From Molanna angustata (Eukaryota; Arthropoda; Insecta; Trichoptera; Molannidae), in the NCBI GenBank assembly GCA_963576475.1, contig OY754981.1, forward strand, positions 30,666,132 to 30,730,131: a stretch of DNA of 64,000 nt. The letters run 5' to 3'. Numbering within the stretch: the first letter of the stretch is position 1; every line of letters begins with the position of its first letter. The notes under the pieces are model-generated. The model was not told the origin of the DNA. It ran no database searches and saw only the letters and a program-made list of their open reading frames with translations. The position numbers were made by a program, and so were the translations under genes. Of this stretch, positions 45,566-56,455 are shown in pieces.

Positions 45566-46132
45566 GAATCAAGCTCGCTCGCAACGCCAGCCACTACAGA
45601 CGCTCTATTCAGTGCTCCGCTCGCCACCAGTATAGTGCCTACAACAACAAAGTGAATAAAACCCACCTCAGTGTAAAAAAAACAAACGATAAGTGATATA
45701 ACCCTACTCCAGTGTCTCGCCGCTCTGCCTGCCCGCCCGAAAGACGAGTAAGGCCACAGGCGGATCGGCGATCGATTATCACTCCAGTGTATAAATTCAG
45801 TGCAGTGAAAGTGTATCGCCAGCTAATAGTGAAACACAGCGTCCTCTCTCTGCCACAACATCGACTGTCACTGGTGAGTTACCATCATTATTCATTGTCA
45901 TCTCCTGACCACCACTTTCTTAAAATTTCAAATTGTATCCCCATTTCTATTTTTATCTACAAATCAACATTCACCCACACTCTTCGTAAACTCTATCTCT
46001 CTCTCCCACGTTATTATTACCCACAACACACCATCCCACATCACTTCACCCTACACACCATACTATTATACTACCACACTTCAGCACATTACACCTCATA
46101 CTACACCACACTATAAAACACTACATTATCCT

Positions 46133-47046
46133 ACAATATACCACCATACTACACTTTATGTACATTGCATTAAACCTATTTTTTTATCTAAACACACACA
46201 CCATATACAAAATTATACACATATACTATTCTATAACACACACTACAAACACACTACACAACATTATATTATACTGCACCACACCATTATATTTTCGTAT
46301 TTCATCGTACATCGACTCCATAATACTGGAAATGAATATTCTCATTTAGGTGACATTTTTATGCTATCCAAATACAAATATAAACAGACGATATGCACAT
46401 TTTTTTATGAGAGAAACAACCTGTGATATTTCAGTACGGATTTGCATATTTTCGATTGTTAAATGTTTGTTTTTTATATCTTTTTTGTTTATTTATAATT
46501 TACATGACACTGCTATTTTTTTTCTATTAATAATACTTTTTTATTTAATTTTAAGGTTGATTTTGAGTCTATATGTACATCTTTTTTTATGTTTGCATAC
46601 GTTATTGATTTTTTTTTTTAATTTTTGAATTTAATGTTTTTTTATTTTTGAATTTACTGTTTTGTTTTTTTTATCCTTATGTATATCTTTTTTTATGTTT
46701 GCTTACATCTATTTTTTTATATTATTTCTTATTTTTTGTCTTATTGTTTAGGTTTAAGTTTTTTTATTTGCTTTTTTTATTATATCTATTGTGTTTTATC
46801 TATGTATGTAAAAGGCATTGTATGCCGTTTAATAATAAATAAATAAATAAATAAATACAATATACCACCATACTACACTTATGTACATTGCATTAAACCT
46901 ATTTATATTACCTATTTATATTGCATTAAACCTATTATCTAAACACATTACATCATATTAACTCACACACCATATTCAAAATTATATACATATACTATTT
47001 TATAACACACACTACAAACACACTACACAACATTATATTATATTGC
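46133..47046 (+). repeat. Direct duplication around a LINE fragment insert
   Basis: 46133-46277 and 46857-47046 are direct copies (ACAATATACCACCATACTAC; ACACTACACAACATTATATT). The second has an extra 45-bp internal duplication (ATTGCATTAAACCTATT twice). Between them lies a 579-bp LINE 3' fragment ending TGTATGTAAAAGGCATTGTA then TGCCGTTTAATAATAAATAAAT. Confidence 0.85.
46278..46856 (+). mobile_element. LINE 3' fragment in the leader of LINE-J1
   Basis: T-rich 3' UTR with the window-wide LINE 3' signature and an (AAAT)n tail, placed between the two direct repeats described above. Confidence 0.7.
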
Positions 47047-47057
47047 TTCGTCCAAAT

Positions 47058-48623
47058 ATGACATCATCACACTCTACGAACTCCCCTCCTCCAAGTATGT
47101 CCCATCTAGAGGCATATGATACCACCTCCCCACTCCATCCCTCCTCCAGCCCCCCACGAGCCACCCCCGGCCCCTCAAAGAACAAAATTGAGAAAATTCT
47201 TCAAGACTTCCTGTACTCGAGAGAAAATCCATTAGCCACCCTCGCACAGGAAGCCTTATTCGCGGCTCGCGAAGCCCTCCACAATCGCACTCTCCTCCCA
47301 ACTCTTACCAAACTTGCTCTGGAGTACGAACACCAGCAGGACTCCTCCGAAGACTCGGATAACGAATCACTACAAAAAACCACCCAAAGTTCAACCGACT
47401 ACGAATATACCACTCCACCAACCTCCTGCATATCCTCCTCACCCTCCCCAGAGTGGAAAACACCAATAGGGAAGAGGAAACGTCCTCTGAAAAGCACTCC
47501 TTCCCCAAACCCAACCAGCCCGCAGGCCAAAATTGCTGCGACATCTTCATCGCCTCCTCCACCCCACCCTGTCACCACTCCACCACCACAAAACAGCGAG
47601 GCAGGCGAAAAAAGCAACCCTTCGCTCCCTCCAACCCATCCCAAGCCAGTGCCCTCAAGAATCCCCCCCATAATCCTCCATAAAAAGGAGGACTTCGAAA
47701 AAACATCCGACATCTTCGCCGAAAGAGGCATCGACTTCCTAGCATCCTATCAATCACAACAGATCAGGCTGATAACCAAATCGCCTGCAGACTTCAATAG
47801 GGCCACAAAAGCCCTCAAAAACTCAGATATCCACTTCCACTCCTTCGCAGTAAAGGAGGACAAACCTTTGAAAATCGTCCTCAGAGGAATACCAGAGAAT
47901 ATTGAGGTCGAAGACATCAAAACAGACCTTCAAAACCAAGGCTACCCCGTCCAGTCCGTCCACAGGATGAGACGAGGCTCCGATAGAAGAGAAATTCCCC
48001 TAGCCTTGGTTAATCTCCAAAGGAGTGAAGAGGCAAAACAAATTTATAACAAACTGGAGAGCGTCCTCCACATAAGAGTGAGGGTGGAAAGCCTGAAAGC
48101 TCAGGCCTCAGTTGGTCAGTGCTTCCGCTGCCAACGTCACGGCCACTCGGCAACAAACTGTTTTGCCGCAGCGAGATGCCTAAAGTGTGCCGGTGACCAC
48201 CATCACTCCGAATGTGTGAAGAGTCGTGACGCACCAGCAAAATGTGTCCTTTGCTCCGGAGACCACACTGCAAACTTCAAGGGTTGCCCTGAGCACCCCA
48301 AAAATAAATCTAAAGCTCCATCTACATCCATCCCAGCACGCCCCTCCTTGCTTCCCCAGCCTCTAATGTCCATAAGAACTAACTGGCCTCTACTCCCCAC
48401 CCCCACCCGAACTCACCCTATTCCGCTCCACGAAAGAGCGCAGCCCAACTGGCCAGCACCTACCTTCAAAACATTTCCCCGCCAAGCTCCTCAACCCCCT
48501 CCCACAAACCCAAACCCTACAGGACCCACATCCACCCTTCTGCTCCTCACGCGCAAGCTAGAGGAGTTCACAAAAACAGCAGCCTCCCTCCTTCAGGAAG
48601 CCCAAAACATCATAAATGGCTAG
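47058..48623 (+). CDS. LINE-J1 ORF1, gag-like zinc-knuckle protein
   Basis: Uninterrupted 521-codon frame. Residues 1-210 are Ser/Pro-rich. About 215-340 look like the RRM-like/PRE_C2HC region of Jockey-type ORF1 (GIPENIEVEDIKTDLQNQGY, HRMRRGSDRREIPLALVNL). Three CCHC-type knuckles follow at ~354-420: CFRCQRHGHSATNC, CLKCAGDHHHSEC and CVLCSGDHTANFKGC. A Pro-rich tail ends in a short helix. This protein would bind the element RNA. Its stop overlaps the ORF2 start by 8 nt (ATGGCTAG). The start is the first ATG after the leader. The only intact long transposon ORF in the window. Confidence 0.9.
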   Translation: MTSSHSTNSPPPSMSHLEAYDTTSPLHPSSSPPRATPGPSKNKIEKILQDFLYSRENPLATLAQEALFAAREALHNRTLLPTLTKLALEYEHQQDSSEDSDNESLQKTTQSSTDYEYTTPPTSCISSSPSPEWKTPIGKRKRPLKSTPSPNPTSPQAKIAATSSSPPPPHPVTTPPPQNSEAGEKSNPSLPPTHPKPVPSRIPPIILHKKEDFEKTSDIFAERGIDFLASYQSQQIRLITKSPADFNRATKALKNSDIHFHSFAVKEDKPLKIVLRGIPENIEVEDIKTDLQNQGYPVQSVHRMRRGSDRREIPLALVNLQRSEEAKQIYNKLESVLHIRVRVESLKAQASVGQCFRCQRHGHSATNCFAAARCLKCAGDHHHSECVKSRDAPAKCVLCSGDHTANFKGCPEHPKNKSKAPSTSIPARPSLLPQPLMSIRTNWPLLPTPTRTHPIPLHERAQPNWPAPTFKTFPRQAPQPPPTNPNPTGPTSTLLLLTRKLEEFTKTAASLLQEAQNIING

Positions 48624-51600
48624 ACCCCCCCGCCAACCCACCCACCTTCAAATCGCGTTTTGGAACGCAAACGGTCAAGTTAGAAACTTCAAAGCTGAGG
48701 TTGAGCTCTTCCTCGAAGAACACAACCTCGACCTCCTCCTAATCAACGAGACATGGTTGAAACCAGTACACAAGCTCACTATCAAGAACTACAATACACT
48801 TAGGACATATAGACTCAGATGCAAAGGTGGTGGTACGGCAATAATCGTCAAAGACAATCTAGATTATTGCGAAATCCCAGCACCCAATCAAATAAAGCTG
48901 GAAACCACCACATTAATGCTCAACACACACTCAGGTCCCCTCAAACTTATCTCTATATACTGTCCGCCAAACACTCAACTAGACACAACCGAACTAGACA
49001 CACTGCTCCAAGATAACACACCCACCATCATTGCAGGCGACCTAAACGCCAAACACGGCGCATGGCACAGCCGAAACAACACCAAAGGGAACGTCCTACA
49101 CAAATATTCACTCACGCACAACATTTCCATAATCGCCCCAGACTCCCCAACCATATTCCCCTTCAACAATGGAACCCCTGTAGTCATAGACATCGCCATC
49201 CTCAAAAACACCCCCTTCAGATACTCCATAAAAGCCGTCCAGGAACTGTGCTCAGACCACTGCCCGGTCCTACTGCACCTCCAGGATGGAACCCCAACAG
49301 ACCCCACCACACCAGTACACCAAAAGATCCTCTGGCACAAGCTGCCACATTTTCTAGACAAAATTAGCCCTCCTGGCCCCATCCTGACCACTACACAATT
49401 GGATGAAGAAGTCTCCAATTTCACCAACACTATTCAAAATGCCCTTCAGGCAGCCACCAACACGATAAACAAAAAACAACACCAAAACGACCTTCCTCAA
49501 CACATCAAATAACTCATACGCGAAAAAAATCGTGCCCGGAAACAATGGCAAATAACAGGAGATCCCCTTCACCGCATGCACAAAAACAGACTATCAGCCG
49601 AAGTTAAGTTAGCCCTCACTGAACTTAGGAACGAAAGATGGCACGACTTCATATCCTCCCTAAACAACGACTTAAACGCAGGATACAAACTAGCTAGAAC
49701 ACTAAGGACACCACACCACAGAATCACTGCGCTCAACACTCCATCCGGCCCAGTATACACAGCACAAGATAGAGCAGAGGCTTTCGCGGATAGCTTAGAA
49801 GCTCAATTCACACCGTTCACAGATAAAGACATACCAAACCACATCACTCAAGTTTCAGAAATTCTGACAATGACCGCTCACGACCCCCTACCCCCGACGA
49901 CCCCCCAAGAAATTTCAAAGGTCATCAAATCCCTCAAAAAACGCAAAGCCCCTGGTCCTGACCAAATTCAGAACAAGGTCCTCCAGAACCTCACCTCCAA
50001 GGGAATAGAGACACTCACGTCCCTCTGCAACGCAGCCCTCTCTCTCACCCACTTCCCATCTGCCTGGAAAAAGGCAGATGTAATTCTTATCCCCAAACCC
50101 GGGAAGGACCACCAAAACCCAGAAAACTACCGCCCAATCAGCCTTCTTCCCTGCCCTGGTAAAATACTCGAAAGAGTCATCCTAAACCGCCTCAAACCGG
50201 TGGTCGAGGAGAACAAAGTCATCCCAGATCACCAACACGGTTTCCGTGAAGCCCACGCCACGGATCACCAACTCCTTCGAGTCGTGGAAATCATCACCAA
50301 AGGATTCAACGATAACTGCCACACAGCTATGCTATCTCTAGATGTCAGCAAGGCCTTCGACAAGGTCTGGCATGAAGGCATCATATTCAAACTATCCAGT
50401 TTCGGTATCCCCACCGCGATGATTCTCCTCATCTCTTCCTTCCTCAGAGGAAGATCTTTCAAAGTAAAACTCTATGGCACCTTCTCCACAGAACGACCTA
50501 TCAGGGCAGGAGTCCCCCAGGGATCCCTCATCTCCCCAATGCTCTACATAATTTACGCCAGCGACCTCCCCAAACCCCTCTCTTGGAATGTCCACATAGT
50601 AAACTTCGCCGACGACAAAGGCATCCTCTCCAGCTCCAGATGCCCCGTTCTCGCCACCGCCAGAGTACAGGAGATGGCAACACTCCTGGAACAATGGTGC
50701 ACAAAGTGGCGCATCATCATAAACCCTTCCAAAAGCGTCGCTGTGCTCTTCACTCGCAAACGCCCCCAACTCCCAGACCCCCTCACCATGTTCGGACAAA
50801 CTGTTCCGGACGAGAAAATATATAAATAAATAAAGGAATAAATAGTGAAAATAATTAATTGTAAAACGCCACTGTCGTGTGCGTATATTATTATTTGTCA
50901 ACGCCAATGTCGTGCTCTGCCGGCCGATAAGCGGCGGGATTTCCCATTGCATTGTTTGTAACTGTATAAATACCTGTTATGTTTTGTCAATAAATCACTT
51001 ACATTTTGTACGCCTCGACGACCGCCTTTTGCTTTATCTCTCTGTTTTTGAACCCATCGATATATTTTGACTGCTTTGCTTGATCTTCACGGACTCGATT
51101 TGACACTGGATTGGACTTGCTTGGATACCGCTGATTGACCCTGCCTGGATTCTGGACTATTGCTGCCGCTGTACTCTTCTACTTCAACTCCCCTGCACTA
51201 CCACGAGCAGAGCGTTCGACCTCCCCTCTGTGATACATGCCACTGTGTATCGCCGAGGTACGGTAGTGAGCTACCTGACACGTCCTGGTGAGAAGGCGAG
51301 CCACCCCCTTTTCTGAAACTTTGTCATTGGCACTCGAGAGGGTGTCGGTTACACAAACCATCCCATGGAAAAGCGAGGTTAAATACCTAGGCCTCACCCT
51401 AGACAAAGGTCTCACCTAGAGTACACACATAAAAAACAAGTCAACCGCTGCCTCGGGTGTAATGGCTTCACTGTACCCCATGCTCAACAAAGGCAGCAAA
51501 CTAAACAACAACAACAAGCTGCTGATTTATAAGACAGTCATACGTCCCATCATGACATACGCGTGCCCCATCTGGGGAAACGCAGCGCCATCTCATATAA

Positions 51601-51785
51601 ATCGGCTGCAAGTTGTTCAAAACAAGGCCTTACGACTAGCTCTAGGCGCCCCATTGTGGACGAAAACCTCGCTCCTACATGAAGATGCCAAAGTCCCCAC
51701 CATCCAAGAATTTATATACTCCCTTTCAGAACGCTTTTACGCTAAAATCCCCATCCATAAAAACCCATCCACATCAACACACTAG
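48616..51785 (+). pseudogene. LINE-J1 ORF2, endonuclease and reverse transcriptase
   Basis: Starts eight bases before the ORF1 stop. AP-endonuclease domain at 48616-49290 (FWNANGQV, INETWLK, IIAGDLNAKHGAW, CSDHCPVLL). An in-frame TAA at 49510 is the first break; the same frame resumes at once. RT at ~49900-50700: KKRKAPGPDQI, ENYRPISLLP, LDVSKAFDKVWH, AGVPQGSLISPM and FADDKGI, where the usual YADD is FADD. Solo LTR copy 2 enters at 50801. After it the frame goes on (EVKYLGLTLDKGLT) to an in-frame TAG at 51418, then the thumb/C-terminal part (NKALRLALGAPLWT) to 51785. Otherwise little decayed. Confidence 0.9.
50802..51353 (+). repeat. Solo LTR (family S), copy 2, in LINE RT
   Basis: Begins TGTTCCGGACGAG and ends GTGTCGGTTACA; flanked by CAAAC at 50797-50801 and 51354-51358. 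552 bp. Same family as 43789 and 53091. Confidence 0.95.
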
Positions 51786-52259
51786 CCAGTTATGACGAAA
51801 ACGATTCCTTCAAATTTAAACGCCCCAAATCAGTCCTAAAGAAACCTCCTCCCCCCGAACCCCCACCGTAACTACCCTAATAACCCAAAAAACCCCAAGA
51901 CAACTACTACTAAAATGTATTACTTACTTATTTATTTATTATTATTTACATATTCATTTATTCACGTATTATGATTCATTACTATTAGTCTATTCACATT
52001 ATAACACAGTACACCTTACAATATTACTCACAATATCATTACACAACAACACTATCCAGTCACACTCCACCCCCCCCCCCAATTCAACTTTAACTTCACA
52101 CCCATAATTATATAACTTCATTCCCAAACCGCTTCAGAATAATATATTCTCAAAAATTCCCAGTTACCCAACTTCAGATGAAGAAGTCAGGGGTCACAAG
52201 ACCCGGCACTTCATTTGTCAGTGATGACCAATGACCAATGACCAATGAGGCGAGTTAGT

Positions 52260-52611
52260 TATGTGGTACAGTCGACGGCGGGTGGAGTTAGACGGAGCGC
52301 GTGGTTGCTAGTTTCGAGAAAGACGACAGTGGTGAAAGAACGGACAGTAGTGAGACGGCGGTTGGACTTGTAAAATCTTGTGAACTTGTTTTCTTCGAAC
52401 TTTTTTTTTCGTGATTATTTATTGTGTGGACCTTTTGAACTTTTCTTTTTGCCATTGAAATTTCGTTTTTTTGTTGTTTTGTTTTGATGCCATTGACATT
52501 TTTTTTTTGTGTGAACTATTTGAAATAAACTTCTTAATTTACCATAAGTGTTTGGATTGGCTGACGCCCTCTCTGCCCCTTTTGATCGTCCTTTCCGGAG
52601 GACTGGTATCA
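52260..52611 (+). repeat. 5' LTR of gypsy element 2, right part
   Basis: Continues the LTR after the LINE insertion (TATGTGGTACAGTCGACGGC ...) and ends TTTCCGGAGGACTGGTATCA at 52611. The last ~150 bp recur in the 3' LTR at 56320-56455. Confidence 0.88.
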
Positions 52612-52613
52612 AT

Positions 52614-52630
52614 TGGCGCGCCAACTAGAG
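52614..52630 (+). other. Primer-binding site of gypsy element 2
   Basis: TGGCGCGCCAACTAGAG lies two bases after the LTR, in the same position as in element 1. The extra GC in TGGCGC(GC)CAAC and AC-TAGAG make it a poorer tRNA-Lys match, so it is probably decayed. Confidence 0.6.
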
Positions 52631-52657
52631 GGCCCGACAAAACGCCCTGCAGTCATT

Positions 52658-53915
52658 ATGCCAACGACAAGGAATTGTACTGCTGAGCAGCCGTTCCCGG
52701 GTCCGGCCGAAAACCCGGTGGCGCCCACACAAGCAGAATCCGATATAGTATCTGCGCTGCAAATGATGATGACACCTTTGCAAGCCACGTTCTCAGGTGG
52801 AATGGAAGAGTGTCCACAGAAGTTCTTGCGGAAATGCAAGAATTTCTTCGAGGCCCGTAGGATAGATGACGATGACTGGACGGAGATGGCAGCATCCAGG
52901 CTGAGAGACGAAGCGGCTAACTGGTGGAGACGACATGGAAACTCCTCGTATCCCTGGAACACGTTTTCGGGGATGTTGCTGCAGGAGTTCGACAGAAACT
53001 ACCGTCAGCTACAGATCCGTGCCAGGCTATACGGGTCAGAACAGCGGCCGAACCAGAGCCCTTATGCATTCATAAACAGCAAATGGATGCTGTTACGGAC
53101 GAGAAAATATATAAATAAATATATAAATAGGAATAAATAGTGATAATAATCAATTGTAAAACGCCACTGTCGTGTGCGTATATTGTTATTTGTAAACGCC
53201 AATGTCGTGCCTGCCGGCCGATAAGCGGCGGTATTTCCCACTGCATTGTTCGTAACCATATAAATACCTGTTATGTTTTGTAAATAAACACTTACATTTT
53301 GTACGCCTCGACGACCGCCTTTTGTTTATCTCTCTGTTCCTGAACCTACCGATATATTTTGACTGCTTTGCTTGATCTTCACGGACTCGATTTGACACTG
53401 GATTGGACTTGCTTGGATACCGCTGATTGACCCTGCCTGGATTCTGGACTATTGCTGCCGCTGTACCCTGTACTTCAACTTATCTGCACTACCACGAGCA
53501 GAGCGTTCGACCTCCCCTCTGCGATACATGCCACTGTGTATCGCCGAGGTACGGTAGTGAGCTACCCGACACGTCCTGGTGAGAAGGCGAGCCACCCCCT
53601 TTTCTGAAACTTTGTTATTGGCACTCGAGAGGGTGTCGGTTACAGATGCTTTATCGGAGGATTAACCCTAATGCGGAGATGAAGGAGCTAGATGCGTTCT
53701 ACAGGGGATTCATCCTCCAGATGCTCCCGGAGTATAGAGGACTCCGGGGAGATGTGAAGAGTTTCGAAGAACTATATCAGCATACGATGCAGATGCAGAT
53801 TGTTGGAGCAGAACAGGGAAACGGGTCCTGCCCGGAGCCTCGCCGCTGCTGAGGTGTTCCGGGCAGAGTGCGCGGCAGTGGAGGCGAGATGTGGGCTGCC
53901 GCCCAGGATTAGAGT
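52658..53915 (+). pseudogene. Gypsy element 2 gag, split by a solo LTR
   Basis: ATG at 52658 opens gag (NPVAPTQAESD, FLRKCKNFFE, AANWWRRHG, RARLYGSEQRPNQSPYAF). It is cut at 53090 by the solo LTR. Gag resumes at 53650 (MKELDAFYRGFILQMLPEY, then RGDVKSFEELYQHTMQMQ). A frame change occurs near 53826. The capsid end is followed directly by the RT-RNase H connection at ~53918, so zinc knuckle, protease and nearly all of RT are missing. Confidence 0.87.
53091..53644 (+). repeat. Solo LTR (family S), copy 3, in gag
   Basis: Begins TGTTACGGACGAG and ends GTGTCGGTTACA; flanked by GATGC at 53086-53090 and 53645-53649. 554 bp, very close to copy 2. Confidence 0.96.
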
Positions 53916-53917
53916 AG

Positions 53918-55477
53918 TGGCTGACGGACCTTTTGAGCACGAAGAGGCCTTTTAGATGGACACAAAGGGAAGAGCAGGCAATTCAAGCTGTCAAGGAGGC
54001 TATGAGCCGACCACTGAGGATGGCTCGGCCGGACTTCACCAGAGAGTTCGTCCTGCAAACGGACGCCAGTAAGGAAGGTGCTGCCGCCGTACTATTCCAC
54101 AGGAATGATGATGGGTCCCGAGAGATCATCTCGTACGCGAGCAGCAAGTTTAGTGAAGCGGACAGGAAACGCCACTCTAACGAGCAGGAGGCCCTTGCAG
54201 TGGTATGGGCGATACGAAAGTACCGACCTTTCGTTGACGGGCGACGCTTCACGGTCGTCACTGACAACCGCGCTTTCACATGGCTCCATAAGGCCAAGGA
54301 CGAACGAGCGAAACTCACCCGATGGGCGATGTTCCTTCAAAAGTTTGACTTTGTCGTCGAGCACTGCCCAGGGCGCGATAATGAGTTACCTGACGCATTA
54401 TCACGAGCACCAGGCGAGACAGTGCTGCAGCTCCCGGGTGAGGAGCACATGATGTGCCCCGAAGCACCAATCGCTTTAATGGCAGAAGTGGATGAGGGCC
54501 GGGACGGAATGGGCAGAGCCACGGGTCCGTCGACATCCTCGACACTCATTATCCCCGAAGAGGTGCGGTTGAGCCAAGGATCAGACGCGGCACTTAAGAG
54601 GAGGAGGGAGCGATGGGAACGACTTTCGCAGGCCCAAAGACCCTTCCACGGGAAGAGGGACTACCGTCACGTCGAGGAGTACGAAGTGAAGGACTGTATC
54701 CTGTGGAAGACGGATGGAACGCGACTCAGAATGATGGTGCCTGACGCCTGTAAATCGCGAGTGATAACGTTCTATCACTGTCATCCAGGTCAGCACCGGG
54801 ACACGAATCAAACCCGCACCGAAATATGGCAACACTATTTCTGGCATGGACTCGCGAGAGATGTTGATAACCACGTAGACAGTTGTAGAGACTGCGCCAG
54901 ACCACAAGGAGAGAGCCTTTCCCAACAGTGACAGGAAGGAAGCGCAGATCCACCACAACCACCTCCAGTACCGAGGTCATTGCCGGACGAGGTGATTAGG
55001 GGCCAAGGAGCCGATCCAGCGGTACAGGCCCGTAAAGACCGGTGTACGGAACTAGCGGGGATGCCCCGTCCGTTCAGACGTCCAGCACAATACAGGCATG
55101 CAGACGAATACCGTGTGGACGATGAGGGTACCCTTTGGCGGCGAGGAAGTACCGACGATAAATTGGTCGTACCGTCCCAGCTGCTACAGAAGGTGCTCGA
55201 ATATTACCATGACCAGGCTATGCATCCGGGAGCCGAGGAGACGTTTCGGGCCATATCAGCAGGATATTCCTGGCCACAGATGAGCTTGGACATTCGCCAA
55301 CACGTGCGCAGTTGTTTGGTTTGCGCACAGACGAAACGGGGCCCAGCTCAGGCACCGGCATCCCAGAATGCCACAGCACCCACTCGACCAGCTGAGACAG
55401 TGGGACTAGACATAATGGGACCATACCCGACGACCCGCAGACGAAACAGGTTCCTGTTGGTGGTGACAGACTGTTCA
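53918..55477 (+). pseudogene. Gypsy element 2 pol: RNase H, two H2C2 modules, integrase core start
   Basis: One reading frame from ~53933, broken only by a TGA at 54929. RNase H: REFVLQTDASKEGAAAVLF, SNEQEALAVVWAIRKY, VVTDNRAFTWLHKAKDE. Tether with NELPDALSRA. Module A at 54547-54920: RHVEEYEVKDCILWK, MMVPDACKSRVITFYH, HYFWHGLARDVDNHV, CRDC. The TGA and a Pro-rich linker follow, then module B at 54977-55345: YRHADEYRVDDEGTLWRR, LVVPSQL, YYHDQAMHPGAEET, GYSWPQ, CLVC. The core begins with GLDIMGPYPTT. A one-base loss at ~55470 ends the frame. Confidence 0.9.
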
Positions 55478-56244
55478 CTAGATGGGTGGAGGCCTACCCT
55501 ATCCGAAATGCCCGAGCGATGACTCTGGTGAAGTTGCTCGAAGCCGAGTATTTCCCGAGACATGGATTCCCGGAAAGGATGCTGACTGACAATGGACGGC
55601 AGTTCGCCCATGCCGGCTGGAACGCGGCTCTGGACAGATGGGGTACGTACCATTGGACGACAGCCGTCTACCACCATAGGGCTAACGCCACAGAAAGGCG
55701 GAACCAGGAAATAAAGAAGGGTTTGAGGCTACTCTTGAGAGAGCAGTCTCATGATAAATGGGACGAACAGATCCCGCAAGTGCTGGCAGCCCTTCACAGC
55801 AGGCGAAATGATGCCACTGGGGTCACGCCGAGTCAGGCCCTATATGGATATAACCTTGCGCGTCCAGGCGAATGGAGATTACGCCGCTCGCGAACTGCCT
55901 TCGTACCGGTAGGAAACCGAGATGGTAGGAACAGGGACATCCAGGACCACCAGGCGAGGTACCAGAGGAAGTACGCCTTGGGTGGTAGACCCTCTACCGA
56001 ATACGAGGTAGGACAGCTAGTCCTGAACCGCGCGCAAGGACCTGTACCCCGGGGCAAATATCCAGGATTCGTGCCAAAATGGAAAGGACCCTGGCGAATC
56101 GTGCTGAAGACGTCGCGAGGGACCATCTACTGGGTGGAAAGGAAGGGAAAGCCCGTGAAGTTCCACGTAGATAACTTCAGACCGGCACCACAGAGAGAAG
56201 TTCAGAGAGAGGGCACACTCTGTCAACAAGGTGCGGTGGATTGA
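55478..56244 (+). pseudogene. Gypsy element 2 integrase core and C-terminus
   Basis: Open from 55486. FPERMLTDNGRQFAH holds the second catalytic Asp and NATERRNQEIKKGLR the Glu, so with GLDIMG upstream all three acidic residues are present. The C-terminal part has GVTPSQALYGYNLARPGEW and RAQGPVPRGKYPGFVPKWK, a chromatin/DNA-binding-like end typical of gypsy integrases, and closes at the 3' LTR boundary. Only the single-base shift at ~55470 separates it from the rest of pol. Confidence 0.9.
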
Positions 56245-56455
56245 TACCGATCGCCGTGACAGAGTGTGCGTAACACCGCTGTCTTCGGAGCAGCGCACCG
56301 CGGCAGAACACCACTGTCGCGTGTTTTGATGCCATTGACATTTTATTTTTTTGTGTGAACTATTTGAAATAAACTTCTTGATTTACCATAAGTGTTTGGA
56401 TTGGCTGACGCCCTCTCTGCCCCTTTTGATCGTCCTTTCCGGAGGACTGGTATCA
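56242..56455 (+). repeat. 3' LTR of gypsy element 2, internally deleted
   Basis: TGATACCGATCGCCGTGACA ... CACTGTCGCGT joins directly to GTTTTGATGCCATTGACATT and ends GGACTGGTATCA. About 300 bp present in the 5' LTR (45485-45565 plus 52260-52480) are gone. No target duplication: the bases before 45405 (CATAT) and after 56455 (ATGGA) differ. Confidence 0.88.

Larger units (their letters stand above)
45566..52246 (+). mobile_element. Jockey-like LINE (LINE-J1) inserted in an LTR
   Basis: Leader rich in CAGTG words (45566-47057), ORF1 47058-48623, ORF2 48616 to ~51785, and a 3' UTR ending in three TGACCAA-type repeats at 52246. Flanked by the 13-bp target duplication GAGGCGAGTTAGT (45553-45565, 52247-52259). 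Carries two younger insertions: a LINE fragment at 46278-46856 and solo LTR copy 2 at 50802-51353. Confidence 0.88.

Noticed and set aside
45405..47057. LTR promoter captured as the native 5' end of LINE-J1
   Set aside because: The other half of the LTR is at 52260-52611 and a 13-bp word flanks the LINE, so simple insertion into an LTR explains it. The idea stays open only as a placement coincidence with LINE-J2.
47074..47757. Reverse-strand Gly/Val/Trp-rich frames opposite LINE-J1 ORF1
   Set aside because: Shadows of the Pro/Ser-rich forward frame, which carries the zinc knuckles and is uninterrupted.
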